From: Telmatactis stephensoni
Taxonomy: Eukaryota; Cnidaria; Anthozoa; Actiniaria; Isophelliidae
Assembly: GCA_029948255.1 (NCBI GenBank)
Contig: JALIZF010001801.1
Location: 310,001 to 374,000 of the forward strand
Length of the DNA: 64,000 nucleotides
Reading direction: 5' to 3'
The stretch's first letter is position 1, and every line of letters starts with the position of its first letter. This document shows positions 31,842-43,638 of the stretch, in pieces. The position numbers and the translations under genes are program-made. Below the pieces are notes generated by a model. That model had not been told where the DNA came from. It worked only from the letters and a program-made list of their open reading frames with translations, and made no database searches.

Positions 31842-32840
31842 GGACTAGGGATGCCAGATTTAAGTTTCGAAGCACCACTTCAGTTTGCAGCTTCACGCAG
31901 CATCACAAAGAAACATATAGAGTCCATTAAGACCCAGAGCAATTTCTTAGAAGCTGACGAGACTCTTACAGAGAACCTTAAAAGACAAAGCCAGATATTA
32001 CGAAAAGAGAAAACAATGTCTAAAATAGAACGAATCAATGCTTCTCTCTCCCCTGATCTCCTAAGATCAGTCGACCAGATGAGGGACAAAGGGGCAAGTT
32101 CCTGGCTTAATGCAACTCCCCTAGCTGAACAAGGCCTAGCTCTAAACAAGCAGGAGTTCAGAGATTCCCTTCGATTAAGATATAACCTAGCACTGCCAAA
32201 CCTACCTAGTCACTGTGTTTGTGGAGACATGTTTTCTACCTGTCATGCTCTCTCGTGTAAAAGAGGAGGCTATGTTGCACAAAGGCACGATGGTATTCGC
32301 AATCTGCTGGCAACACTCATTAACAAAGTATGCAAGAATGTGGAGATCGAGCCATATCTCCAACCTCTAGATAATGAATTGTTTGATTTAAAGACCACAA
32401 CTACAAGCTCAGATGCCAGGTTAGACATTAAAGCAGGGAGCTTTTGGGCCCGTGGAGTCACAGCATTCTTTGATGTTAGAGTCACGCATGTGAATTCAAA
32501 ATGTTATCAGGGCAACCAACATCTACAATTTTAAAGAGCAAGAGGATGAGAAGAAGCGAAAATACCAACAAAGGATTTTGGATGTTGAAATGAGTTCTTT
32601 TACACCCCTTGTATTGGAACCAACGGTGGTCTAGGGAATGAATGTGACGTTTTCTTAAGGAACTTGCATCAAAAATTGCTGCTAAAAACGACGAACCTTA
32701 TGCCACAACCATTAACTGGTTAAGAACCTTGCTTTCTTTTGAAATATTGAAGTCAGTACATGTAAGCATAAGAGGATCGAGAACACTTTTTAGAAGAGAC
32801 AATGACTTTATCGATGACTGCACATTGAATCTTTAAATAG
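31842..32840 (+). pseudogene. Coral-type reverse transcriptase, right part with nuclease domain
   Basis: Continues the frame interrupted at 27733. The open part to 32534 has SSWLNATPLAEQG, LRYNLALPNLPSHCVCG, HALSCKRGG, RHDGIRN, and the PD-(D/E)XK-like end ARLDIKAGSFWARGVTAFFDVRVTH. Beyond a stop at 32532-32534, decayed frames still read FGNECDVFL, NWLRTLLSFEILKSVH, and RGSRTLFRR to about 32838. Frameshifts near 32510-32640 make this copy dead independently of the hAT insertion. Confidence 0.82.
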
Positions 32841-32890
32841 GAATATATTTTGCTAGTTAGCCAATTTTTTCAGCCTTTTATAATTATTTT

Positions 32891-35616
32891 AGATATTTGA
32901 CACTCCCTCTAATGTGTCCTAACGGTTGAAATACTACAATACATGCAGCTGTTCATTTACTCTAAGTATGTCAAATTGCACCCAGTTCTTCTTTCAAAAG
33001 TTGAAGTTCACTCCAATACGTGGTTTAATGTTTTGCATAGTTTGCTCTATTAAATCTTGGCTTCTTGCGAATACAGCTTCTTGATCTTTCATTTTTGCTT
33101 TCATTGTTTCCTCCATAGGTGTAGCAACGACTTGACATTAAATGATAGCTTTAGACACTTAGAAAAAATTGAGCCGAATTTTTGTCTTCTTATGCCTGTG
33201 ACTGTTCGTGCGAACGCTACACACTTCAATCTTGTCCAACCGGTTGACAAACAAGTTAGCCGAGTAAAAATACTGAGAAGCCAAGCGAATGTTACGCGCG
33301 CTTGAAATGAAAAATGAAGAACAAAAGAGTACTAGGATTTTATGGTCATATAATAAAACTCTTATTAATCGAGCCTGATCGGTCCGTACGGGAGAATCTT
33401 GACCTCCAATTATTATATGGCAGGGCGGTCCGAAGAAAAAAAAGACAATTCTGATTGGTTCTGATCTCCGATCGAGCAGTCAGAATCCTGCAGTACGCCC
33501 GAACTGGCACTTTTATACCTCGTCTCTTTGCTGTTTTCTCTCGATTTCTTTGGTTTGTAAAGCTAACAGTTGACATTAGTGAAAAATACAACAAAAGATC
33601 AAATGACTTTCACTTTAATTTAGAATAAGCTTTGGACATGATTATCCTTGATAGTGATGAGTGCATCATTATTCGAAACGTCGGAAAACCTAGTTGTCAT
33701 TTCTTTTATTATAAAACCTTTCAAGATAAAAAGTTGAACTACAGCGGTTTTCCATATTCTGCGAACTCTGACTATCCAACTCCACCGCTAATCAGTTGCG
33801 TTTTTGCTTCTGTCAAACAAAAGTAAAAATCACTAATGCGAAGAACTATTCATACCAAATGATAGTATAGATAATATATATCGTATAAAGATCTTAATTG
33901 GTCATTTGGTAGGAGTTTAGGAACTTTTAGTATTCATTTTTTGATGTTTTGCGGTTGAGTTGGGCGGAAGCGTATAACCAAATTCCAATGGGGAGTTTGA
34001 AGGTCGGAGTTCGCCGAAAATGGAAAACCGCAGTAAAGGTCAAAAAAGCTCGCAGAAGCATTATACATCACCATTTATACGTTCGTTTAAGCAGACAGCC
34101 ACCAACACAATACGGAGAGCTTTGAACATCGTTTGGACCGCCATCGCCAATTATAATCGATGAAACAAACAACATAATTAAAAATATAAAACAATACACC
34201 TTATACCCTTGAACTCCTTGAGTAAGCTTTGCACAAAGAAGACTTAACTGATAAATGCTCATTATAAATTTGTTTAATTTACTGTAAACAATCTTATCTG
34301 TAATTCGATATAGTTCTGTTAAATTGTATTTTTAAAATATTAAGTGTCATCTAGAAATCTAATAAGGTTTGACTGTTTATCATGATCTACTTTTCCAGTA
34401 TAACTTGAGGCTATACACGGCACCACTTTGGCCTAGTTCAGACGCCGTACCAGCCATTTGCCGTATATAGGAAAACGTTCATTTTTTACTGTTCTACGTT
34501 CAAGTTCAGACGTTGTTAACTAAATCCATATTATCTGTCTGGCTTTCGTGCTCTGAATGCCTAGGCCATTCTGAATATCGAATCAGAACCAGAAGCCATC
34601 CAAATAATACTTATTCAATTAACGTCGGCACTTAGTTAACAAGATGAACTGGTAAGCCTATATAATCCAAGGTTTACTATTTGATTTGTTTAAGCTTGTT
34701 TACTAACTGAAACCATTAATACAGTGAACGTGTGAATGGATCATTCATATAAATCATTCATATGGCGTTGCAAAAATGTCTTTCACTAGTGACAAGCAAC
34801 ACAAGCAGACTCCTCAGTATCAATGAACAGTACCTTTTTGAAAAGCATGGTAAATGAAAAAGCTTCCTTAATAAAGATTAATATTATTATGTTTTTATTG
34901 ATATCTACAAAGTATCTCCATACAACTTGACCTGGTTTAACCCATAAACCTAAGATATTTAGAAATATATTAAAGTGTTTCAAAGAAAAGATTTGACATG
35001 GTTATAACAAGTCATGGCGTCATGCACTCCGACTACCTGCTACCTTTCGAGTGGTGGGTGGTGTACAGCACCCGAAATGATCCCCGACCCCCAATGATCC
35101 CAATCCAATACCCGAAATGATCCCCAGGTAATTCAGGAAATGGAATTCAAGGAGTTCGAATCAAGGAATTGTTAAGCAAATGTACTAATCAAGCGATACT
35201 AAAATGGATTTGATGTCGCTGTTGGTTGTTTTTGAAGTCGGCTCATTGTAAGTATAACATACATTGTTCGTTGGATGTTTGTTTTACGTCCCTGATCTAT
35301 CGTAATAGCAACGGCACCTCAATTATACGCCTTGCAAGTAAAAAAATATAAATATAAATATAAACCGGTATTTTGAGCAAAGAGTGTTAGCACGGTAGTA
35401 AAAAGTTCTGGCGATTAAGCGGCATTTACGGTTTCATTTACATAGCAACGGCACAACTCGACTGTAAACAAGCACAAGTCAGATATATGCATTTATACTA
35501 TTTGAAGTTAAACTGCTGATGGTTTTATTTTTCTCTCAGAAATCATTTTGTGTTAAAAACTTTAACGTCGGATTTAAAGGGGTGAACGTATCACACAAAT
35601 CTTCATAACCAGTCAT
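32891..35616 (+). repeat. Dispersed repeat copy C
   Basis: Starts at GACACTCCCTCTAATGTG, truncated at the left relative to B and D, and runs to CATAACCAGTCATTTAA, where the TAA repeat and the R4/Dong-like element begin. It lacks both the 697-bp foldback (empty site at about 33683-33695) and the LINE scrap (single 44-bp repeat near 34634). It has an extra segment near 35365-35470 compared with B. Confidence 0.85.
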
Positions 35617-35670
<54 letters not shown>

Positions 35671-38600
35671 TTACTGGTCCTAACTCTCACCAACATGCCA
35701 AGAAAGAAAGCGCAACACACTCGAAAACAGACAAACACTCCTGAAGGAGATGATCAACCGAATGTTGAATACCACCGCGCTCGAACAACATGGACCAAAG
35801 ACATGAACATCGCTTTAATCGAATCAAGATCTCAAGCTGAAACTCTACACAGCTCATCCGGATGCCCGAAGAAAGACAATGGAAGGAAAATCGGAGTCAT
35901 GGAACTAACTAAACGTATATGGGAAGAAAAAGGATTCGCTAGTTTTGGAAAATCGGCACAAAATCTACGAGACCAATATGCAAATCTCATAAAAACAACA
36001 AAGAGAAGTAGTTATGATATAACAAAAGAAATGAGAGAACAAAGCAGCAGTGAAGCAGCAAAAGATCAAGAATGTGGACAACAACTCCCCAGAGTACCCA
36101 AAGAAAAACAAACAGAGCAAGAACAAAGTACAGACAAATCACCACCGATGACAAGCAAATACAACGAACTGCTGGATACTGCAAAATCTGTCTACGACAA
36201 AATCAAGCATGATACAACATGGAAAAGTCGAAATCAAACAACATTCACAAAAAAATACCCCAACAGCGAAGATCTACAAGCAATAAATGAAATAGTTAAG
36301 TCACTTGTGACATCTCAACCGGAAACTGATCCTTCGCAATATCTGTGGGAAACTAACTGTGCAATATATGCAGTTGCGGTCGCATGGAAAAGCTACACAG
36401 GAGAAAAAGAAAAGGCGTCAAAAGACAACACAACGAGGGATCAAAGACCGAAGTGGCTGCGCGCCATTGAAAATAAAATTACTCAACTCAGAAAACAGGC
36501 CTCGCAGATCACCGAAGAGATAAGACGACTAACATCCAATGGAAAGTTAACAAGAAAACTAAGGGAAAACAGGAAGTGGATGCAAGCAGAAACAAAGGAC
36601 AAACTAACAAAACGACGTCTGCAAGAACTCAAAGAGAAAAAGATCAACCAAATAAGAATCAAGAAGCACGAGAGGGATAAAAAGTTGAAATCGGCAAGAA
36701 GACGAAATGCAAACAAATGGTTTGATAGAAGTGAAGGAAAATTCTACGAGCATTGTAAAAATATAATCAAAGCTGACCCAAATAATGAAAGACCAACATA
36801 CGTAGAACCAGATAAAGTACCTCAAGAGACGACTTCTACAGAACTAACGACAAAAGATTTTGAAGAGTTCTGGAAACCAATCTGGGAAGAGGAAAAAGAT
36901 ACCCACTTAGAAGCTCTGTGGATACATACAGTCAAAGATGCAATGGAAAAGACAATGACAGCACCAACAGAAGAGACAGTGAACATAGAAGAAAAGGACA
37001 TACGCACAAGTGTACGGAATAAAAGGAACTGGAGTTCACCCGGCAACGATAAAATAACCAACTACTGGATCAAGAAGCTAACATCTACACACAAAGGGAT
37101 TGCCAATGCCCTCAGTACAATAATCAATAATGAAATGGAATTACCACAGTGGCTTGTAGAAGGCAAATGCTTGATGATACCAAAGACGCAAAAGCCCAAA
37201 GCTAAAGATCATAGACCCATAACACTACTCAACACAATGTATAAAACAATAACATCAGTCATTGACGCTAAACTTAAAGACCACCAAGAGCGGTACCAGT
37301 ATATGCAAATTGACCAGAGAGGGTGTACGACAGGCTCTATGGGATGTATAGACAACCTCATCATAGATAAAATCGCTTTAGAAGAAGCGCGCTCCAGAAA
37401 TAAAAACCTATCGTGCGTTTGGATTGACGTCAAGAAAGCATTTGACTCTATAAATCACAAATGGCTGAGCATGTGCTTAGAAATGCATAACATCCCAAGG
37501 AAGATAACGCAATTTATTAAAAACACAATGAAAAACTGGAAAATCACACTTGAAGTAAAGACAACGCATGACAAAGAGAGCATTGGCCCAATCAACCTGA
37601 AACAAGGGATACTACAAGGGGACTCCTTTTGTGTAAGACTGTTCACGTTATGCCTGAACCCAATTGCTTGGTGGTTAAGGAGCACAGAAGGGTACACCTT
37701 CTCTCAAAACGCAAAAGAAAAGCTAACACACCTATTGTATGTAGATGACCTAAAAACCTATCACAAGTCTGCAACCAAGGCAATGATAGTGGCAAAAGCA
37801 ACGAAAGACATGTTTAAAGATATCGGACTTGCCTGGGGAATGGATAAATGTGCAGCAGTAGACATTGTCAGAGGGAAAATTAAACAAACTGACAACGTTC
37901 GTATATCCCCTGAAGAAGAATTAAAGATGTTGAATGAGTCCGACCACTACAAATTTCTTGGAAAATTTGAAAATTCCACACAATTAGAAGAGAAAGTTTG
38001 TACTGAAGCAAGTAAAGAATACCTACGACGAGTGTCCGTTATTTGGACAAGCAACATCTCAATACCAAGGAAAATCAAAGCAACCAGTACATTTGCATTA
38101 CCAGTACTACAGTACCACATGTGGACAGGCGAATGGACAATAAATAATCTAAAAGAACTTGACAGACGTACCAGAGAAATCATCAAAAACAATGGAGGCA
38201 TGCACAAAAGTGAGTCAACAAAACTGCTCTACCTTCCCGAGGAATTAGGAGGAAGTGGCTTGAAAAATGTAGAAGACACATTTAAAACAACAACGATTAA
38301 AATGGCAAATTACCTGAACAATTCTGAAGACAAAAGAATTCAATTAGCAAGAACAATTGAGATGAACAAGATCGATAAAGGAAGAAAATCTATTTTCAAA
38401 CAAGCAATGAAATACGCAGAAGAATACAACATACAAAGCAGATTTAATGCAACAGGAACTGAGTTAATCACTCACGACAGTAAAACCACTCATACCAAGA
38501 CAGCAAGCCCACAAGCAATAAAAGATCTATTACGCTCGAGTGTTAACAGGAAGTACCTCGAAGAATTTCAAAGCCAACAGTGGCTAGGAGCACTGACAAC

Positions 38601-39493
38601 TAAACAACTCAACGACCCGGAAATGTCAAAAAGAGCCAATGACGTTCACAAAACATGGAAGAACATACCCGACGTAGTACATAGTGTGAATAAGAGCATA
38701 AGACAACAGCTCCTGCCAACGAAGGCATACCAGCAAAGCAAATTACAAATGCACGTTACTGACAGCAAATGTCGCATGTGTCATACAGCTATTGAATCTA
38801 CAACACATGTGCTCTGTGCTTGCCCAAGAATTGCACAGACCTTGTACAAAGCCAGACACGACAGGATGCTTAGACCTATCTACCATTACCTCCTATACAG
38901 ATACGACTTCCAAGAAAGCGATCATTCCAAGCCTTGGTATCAACAAAGTATTCCAGAATCAATCGTAGAGAACGAGAAAGCCAAGATAATTTGGGACCTG
39001 CCCTTTCACCTTGATAAAGCCCCTGAAAATGGAGCCAATAGAATCGACATGGCTGTACTAGACAAAGGAAACAAAACATGGATCTTGGTAGAAGGAACCA
39101 TATGCAGCGTTGGAAGCATCGAAGAAAGAACAAGATACAAGCAAGAAAAATACACAGAACTAAGAGCAGGCATAAAGAACATCTACAGAGACTGTACAGT
39201 TACCCAAAAGAACGTTGTATTTGATTTTCTCGGAGGTTATCACCATCTATTAGAGAAAGAAATGAACTCTGTGACAACGAATAGCCAAGAAACAGACTAT
39301 CTCCTTAAGAAATCACAAAAATGGATCCTTTCCCAAAACGCAGAAATTACAAAAAAATTCTATGAGTTCACAAAATAGCAAATTAAAAAAAAAGTGATGT
39401 TTAGCATATAAGAAAAAAATACAACAAAGCACAGGTGCATTCCCGCTTTGTTGCATGTAATTAGATTTGAATTGAAAACAAAATAAAGATGCC

Positions 39494-39545
<52 letters not shown>
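35617..39545 (+). mobile_element. R4/Dong-like retrotransposon with intact ORF inserted in a (TAA)n microsatellite
   Basis: One long ORF (35695-39378) sits between two TAA arrays (35617-35670 and 39494-39545). The 5' leader is only about 25 bases and the 3' UTR about 115. Insertion into TAA repeats, a single ORF and a restriction-like endonuclease together match the R4 clade (Dong, Rex6). With no frameshift or premature stop it could be recently active. Confidence 0.85.
35695..39378 (+). CDS. R4/Dong-like ORF: Myb-like, reverse transcriptase, zinc knuckle, restriction-like endonuclease
   Basis: A 1227-residue intact polyprotein for target-primed reverse transcription. Order: a basic N-terminus with a Myb/SANT-like segment (about residues 28-105, RTTWTKDMNIALIE...LRDQYANL), probably DNA-binding; a lysine-rich coiled region (about 260-350); the RT from about 440 (SSPGNDKI), RPITLLN near 507, first catalytic Asp 578 in VWIDVKKAFDS, QGILQGDSF, and YVDD 682-685; a thumb region; a zinc knuckle C1026-x2-C1029-x8-H1038-x2-C1041; RHDRMLRP; and a PD-(D/E)XK endonuclease with D1118 (RID), E1133 (VEGT) and a KYTEL motif. 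All catalytic residues are present. ATG at 35695 is the first in frame after the TAA tract. There is no ORF1. The clade call is by architecture and target, not phylogeny. Confidence 0.92.
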   Translation: MPRKKAQHTRKQTNTPEGDDQPNVEYHRARTTWTKDMNIALIESRSQAETLHSSSGCPKKDNGRKIGVMELTKRIWEEKGFASFGKSAQNLRDQYANLIKTTKRSSYDITKEMREQSSSEAAKDQECGQQLPRVPKEKQTEQEQSTDKSPPMTSKYNELLDTAKSVYDKIKHDTTWKSRNQTTFTKKYPNSEDLQAINEIVKSLVTSQPETDPSQYLWETNCAIYAVAVAWKSYTGEKEKASKDNTTRDQRPKWLRAIENKITQLRKQASQITEEIRRLTSNGKLTRKLRENRKWMQAETKDKLTKRRLQELKEKKINQIRIKKHERDKKLKSARRRNANKWFDRSEGKFYEHCKNIIKADPNNERPTYVEPDKVPQETTSTELTTKDFEEFWKPIWEEEKDTHLEALWIHTVKDAMEKTMTAPTEETVNIEEKDIRTSVRNKRNWSSPGNDKITNYWIKKLTSTHKGIANALSTIINNEMELPQWLVEGKCLMIPKTQKPKAKDHRPITLLNTMYKTITSVIDAKLKDHQERYQYMQIDQRGCTTGSMGCIDNLIIDKIALEEARSRNKNLSCVWIDVKKAFDSINHKWLSMCLEMHNIPRKITQFIKNTMKNWKITLEVKTTHDKESIGPINLKQGILQGDSFCVRLFTLCLNPIAWWLRSTEGYTFSQNAKEKLTHLLYVDDLKTYHKSATKAMIVAKATKDMFKDIGLAWGMDKCAAVDIVRGKIKQTDNVRISPEEELKMLNESDHYKFLGKFENSTQLEEKVCTEASKEYLRRVSVIWTSNISIPRKIKATSTFALPVLQYHMWTGEWTINNLKELDRRTREIIKNNGGMHKSESTKLLYLPEELGGSGLKNVEDTFKTTTIKMANYLNNSEDKRIQLARTIEMNKIDKGRKSIFKQAMKYAEEYNIQSRFNATGTELITHDSKTTHTKTASPQAIKDLLRSSVNRKYLEEFQSQQWLGALTTKQLNDPEMSKRANDVHKTWKNIPDVVHSVNKSIRQQLLPTKAYQQSKLQMHVTDSKCRMCHTAIESTTHVLCACPRIAQTLYKARHDRMLRPIYHYLLYRYDFQESDHSKPWYQQSIPESIVENEKAKIIWDLPFHLDKAPENGANRIDMAVLDKGNKTWILVEGTICSVGSIEERTRYKQEKYTELRAGIKNIYRDCTVTQKNVVFDFLGGYHHLLEKEMNSVTTNSQETDYLLKKSQKWILSQNAEITKKFYEFTK

Positions 39546-39546
<1 letters not shown>

Positions 39547-39619
39547 CGTTATTGACCAATCTCGTTGTCATAGGACTAAAATACATTGGTAAGTGAATAA
39601 ATAAATAACTATAAGAATG

Positions 39620-39790
39620 TATTAGCGGAGCCCCCGCGCGGGCCGAAGGCCCGCGCGAGCGGAGCACCATACTTTAGAAAAAATGGTAATCCCATCGAGT
39701 TGATTTTTCATGGCTTGAGTATACGTCACTAGTCCGTCCGTCCGTCCGTCCGTCCGTCCGTACATACATACATACGTCCGTCCGTGTACA
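39620..39790. repeat. GC-rich palindrome and (GTCC)n tract
   Basis: GCGCGGGCC-GAA-GGCCCGCGC forms a strong hairpin at about 39636-39658 inside GCGGAGC...GCGGAGC. It is followed at 39731-39788 by GTCC units interrupted by GTAC/ATAC. It could be the end of an unidentified mobile element. Confidence 0.6.
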
Positions 39791-40256
39791 TCGCGATGCT
39801 GATTGGCTGATTGATTTTTGGCGCCAACTTGACGCGCGCTCACACTTTGAAAACTGAAAATTTACAAGTTTCCTTGCAGTTTTAACTTGCAAAACTTCAA
39901 AATATTATTCTCGAAACCTCGTAAAAATTTAGCGATTTTCATGATCATTAATCTGTGCCAATCTTGACGGGTTAAAGCGAAAAAAACGTACGTTTGAATA
40001 TTTTTTCGGGCCCGGTGTCGTTTCAAAAACTGCTCGCAAGACGAAGGACACAGAAAACATTTTCAAAGTATAAGGACGACTTTTTAGTTGGATTCGTAGC
40101 TTCAAAAACTTCTCATAATGAATGAGTCATTGAGGATCGTGTATTCTTCGTTTCGTGAAGATACCTTCAGTAAAGCTGCTTAAAAATCTAGCCAAAGTTG
40201 GAAATCAAGAATCGTCTGCATTGAGCGTGAAACAAGGATTATGCTTCTAAACTCAA
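39791..40256. other. Intergenic stretch between repeats
   Basis: Nothing recognised; it is probably older transposon filler, given its neighbours. Confidence 0.35.
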
Positions 40257-41357
40257 CTAGACGCACAATGGTGCGTTTACTCGTGCCCAGCACAAAGAAT
40301 TGAGCCAGCTTGGGATACCTGTGGTCTTACATAAGCTTGTTAGATGCCAAAGCTGCGAGAGCTGCATGGTCTTTGGCTGCCATCAGTTATTTACTTGGTT
40401 GCCCATCCAATTTGTAATATTTTCAAATAATAAAATTTAAGTGTCTAATGTGTTCTAGAGTTACTTTGCAGATGAAAGAACTGAAGGACTATTTGGTTTG
40501 TATTAGTAATGTTGTTACTGAAAACAAAAGAAAACAAAAAGATTTACAGTCTACATGCTACTGATTAGTTAGCCAGTTCTTTTACTAGCATTAGTATTTA
40601 CTTTAACATGCCTCATTTTGTTCTACATTTAATCTCTCCTTTGTTTTGTTTTACCATTCTTTGTTACTTGAACAAATCCAGTGACAAGTACTAGTGTTCT
40701 GACCGTAGCCATTACTGACCATTAATGGAGAAAAGCACAAGAAACAAGGCAGAAAACAAACAACCCTTCAGCATTTAATCAAGTGATTTATTGCACCAAT
40801 CTTCCTTTTATACATCTTCCTCATGAAAGACAGAGGTTATCATACAAACTTGGCTAATATAAGTCTTATATATTCAACTGTCTCGAATTAAAGTACCATG
40901 AAAATGCCAGTTATCTAAAAATTCCAAAAGTCTAAACAACAGAGGGTTATAAATATGTCTCAAACCAGCTTAGTCATGTGTTTTAGAAAGCGAGATTTGC
41001 TGCTTCGTCGAATTGACAAGGCAAGCTATAAATATTTATATCGTCGATTTGTAAATTTTGAATGAAGAAGCTTGAATTTACCTTGATTGAGACTTACGAG
41101 AGACTGCTGTAACGCAATGGCTCGATCCGACTGCAGTTATAATGAAATTTAAGTTACTAAACATTCCTGACTCGTGAAAATAACTCTCTGTTTTGCTCAG
41201 AAAGTTTACTGCTGCCTTTCTGAGTCATGTAGCGATGGCAAAACGTGCGTGGCCTCGTTTCCATGCCTGCCTAATTTGCATACACATTTGCGACCTAGAC
41301 GATAGATAGAAACGGTAAACCTAGACTCGTGCCGGCCTACGGCCTGGGCACGAGTAA
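40257..41357 (-). mobile_element. Helitron2-like non-autonomous element 2
   Basis: Same ends as the element at 30088-31087. On the minus strand the 5' end is TTACTCGTGCCCAGGCC with an adjoining palindrome. The 3' end has GGGCACGAGT, hairpin ACGCAC-CATT-GTGCGT, then CTAG and host T. The interior is unrelated to element 1 and has no helicase. Confidence 0.7.
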
Positions 41358-41845
41358 CAAGGAAAGCACTTCAAGGTAAAGACCCTGGCTAGAAAATGAT
41401 GTCAAAAATCTCTTGTACCTATATTTGATCTTTTATCTTTTATTTGGGGATTGATGACTTAAAAAAAGTAACTGACGTTTATGCACGTTGAACTGTGGCC
41501 AAGTTTAAATAAACAATCAAGTACATGACATGCATGTACAGCAACATTTTGTTTTCACCAGTGAACTTTTTGTACTACTTTGAATATTAAAATTAGTAAA
41601 AATATTTGATTTTGAACTTATTTCAACCCCACTTATGTGTAAATACAGCTCAGGAATTTAATGAAAAAAATTGACAGGAAAAAAGAAGGAATTTTGCATG
41701 CAAACTAGAGTTGTTTTAGCATTAAGCATGAAGTTGCTCAGTGAGCCCTATGAGACCTTAAATGCAAATTGCAAATGCTTTTAAATTCCTTGTTTTCTTG
41801 TTATGTCAAGTCAGCTATTTTTATGAATCACTTTAAATTGTATTA
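41358..41845. other. Intergenic stretch, nothing recognised
   Basis: AT-rich sequence without a supported feature. Confidence 0.35.
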
Positions 41846-42965
41846 TCAGTGTAATCTGGAAGAGACAAGTATTCACCTAGTGTGTCATTTTATTCTATAT
41901 TAAAAAACAAAACCGACAACAACAACAACAACAACAACAACCACAAAAAAAACAAGATGTCACAATATAGTGAAGACAGACAAATCAAGATATGTTGTTC
42001 TACAATATCCAGAATGTTGAAAAGGTTTAATTACTTGTATCAATATAAAAAAGGTTTTGGAAATTTTTGCTTTCTATTTCTGAGAATTATGAACAACTAC
42101 AAAGTCAATTATGAAATCTGACAGTGAATCTGAATATCACAGGAGACCAAAGGGCATATACAAACCAAAACAAATGATTTTGAAAATAATCTTCATTTCA
42201 ACTTTTTCAAGCAATTTACAATATATTGGGCAATTGCCACAGGAAACCCAATTTATTTGAATCAAGAACAAAAATTTTACAATATATTGGGCAATTGCCA
42301 CAGGAAACCCAATTCATTTGAATCAAGAACAAAAAATATTAAAATTGAAATTGGAGCTCTGCTATTAGGTAGTAGTTGTTGTGAGTTGTTTTACAACTTC
42401 ATCTAAAGTCATGATTAGTGTAACCTGGAAGAGAGAATTCTTGTTTCATGTAAAGACAAACTATTTATCTGTCATTCTATTTTACATAGTACAAAAAAAC
42501 AAGATGCCACAATACTGTCAAGACAGAAAAATCTAAATATAATGTCCTGCAATGTCCAGTTTAATTGAAGGATGTTGAAATGGTTCAGTATTTATGTGAA
42601 TTAAATGAGTTTGAGGGATTTTAGCATTCTATTTCTGAGAATCATGTACCACTACTACAAAGTCAATTATAAAATCTGACTGAATCTGAATAAACTGATC
42701 ACTGTAGTGACTATATGGCTTGAAAGCCATATAATTCTCAGGAGACTGAAGGGCAAGAGTTTTTTCAAACCCTGAAGCAAATGCTATAAAGCTTGATCTA
42801 TAATCTTAATTTCAACTTTTACAACAAAATGCAATCTTTGTTTGCCTATTACCACAGGAAGCCCAATTCATTTGAATCAAAAACGTCAAAATCAAAGTAT
42901 TTAAAATTATTATTATTTATTTAAATGGGAGCTCCGCTATTAGGTAGTACCTAATTTTTATATTA
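41846..42965 (+). repeat. Tandem pair of an approximately 560-bp dispersed repeat
   Basis: Unit 1 (about 41846-42380) and unit 2 (about 42416-42965) share, in order, GTGTAA(T/C)CTGGAAGAGA, AACAAGATG(T/C)CACAATA, TTCTATTTCTGAGAAT, TACAAAGTCAATTAT, CACAGGAAACCC/GAAGCCC, and GGAGCTC(T/C)GCTATTAGGTAG. Unit 1 also has a local duplication of about 55 bases (near 42210-42330). A third, partial member is at 15408-15717. The transposon class is unknown. Confidence 0.75.
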
Positions 42966-43638
42966 AACTATATACATATATAAAATGATTTACTGAGTTC
43001 TTTTGAACAGTTCACAATTATATTGTCGGTTTGCCTGGATGATAAATGAGTTGCCAGCTCTTTTAGTGCAGGTAGGAGGAACTTAGTTTTTACCGCTTGA
43101 TTTCAGGTACTTGCCCAAACGATACTCAACAAACACTCATAATGAACCCTCATAATATAGTCTTGATTACAAGTTGATTTTATTTCAGTCGTTAAGATTT
43201 TGAAGTAAATGATTATTGATAAAGATGTTTGTAGGACTGAAGTAAATTCATAATAGCCTAGAACATATCCCACCCGGCACACGCCATAAAATTTAACCGA
43301 CTCGAGCGAAACGACAAGCGGGCGAAACGACCGGTTACCGGGCGGAGAAATTAGGTTTTTGGCCGCGACGCATTTTGCGATCAAACAGCGGAGGTGCGCT
43401 TCAAACAAAACCCAGTCGAGCCACCTTAAAGTCTCAAAACAAAGCGCAAATGTCCTATTTCTGTTCAAAAGCCCACTGTTTTGGCCAGATTTACATCAAA
43501 AATAGCTTTCATCATGTAATCATGCCTAGATTTAATGAATTAGATCATCAGTTTAATTACAAGAAGTTGAAAATACAACAATTTTTTTTGTTCAACATCG
43601 CAAAGTCAAAACACATTCAAAGTGAACTTTTTTTATAT
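42966..43638. other. Intergenic stretch before repeat copy D
   Basis: Includes a patch with GCGAAACGAC repeats (about 43305-43345) that is more GC-rich than its surroundings. The overlapping open frames resemble nothing I know. Confidence 0.35.

Noticed and set aside
35987..39133. Minus-strand open frames across the R4-like ORF
   Set aside because: Shadow frames of the long plus-strand polyprotein, caused by its adenine-rich codons.
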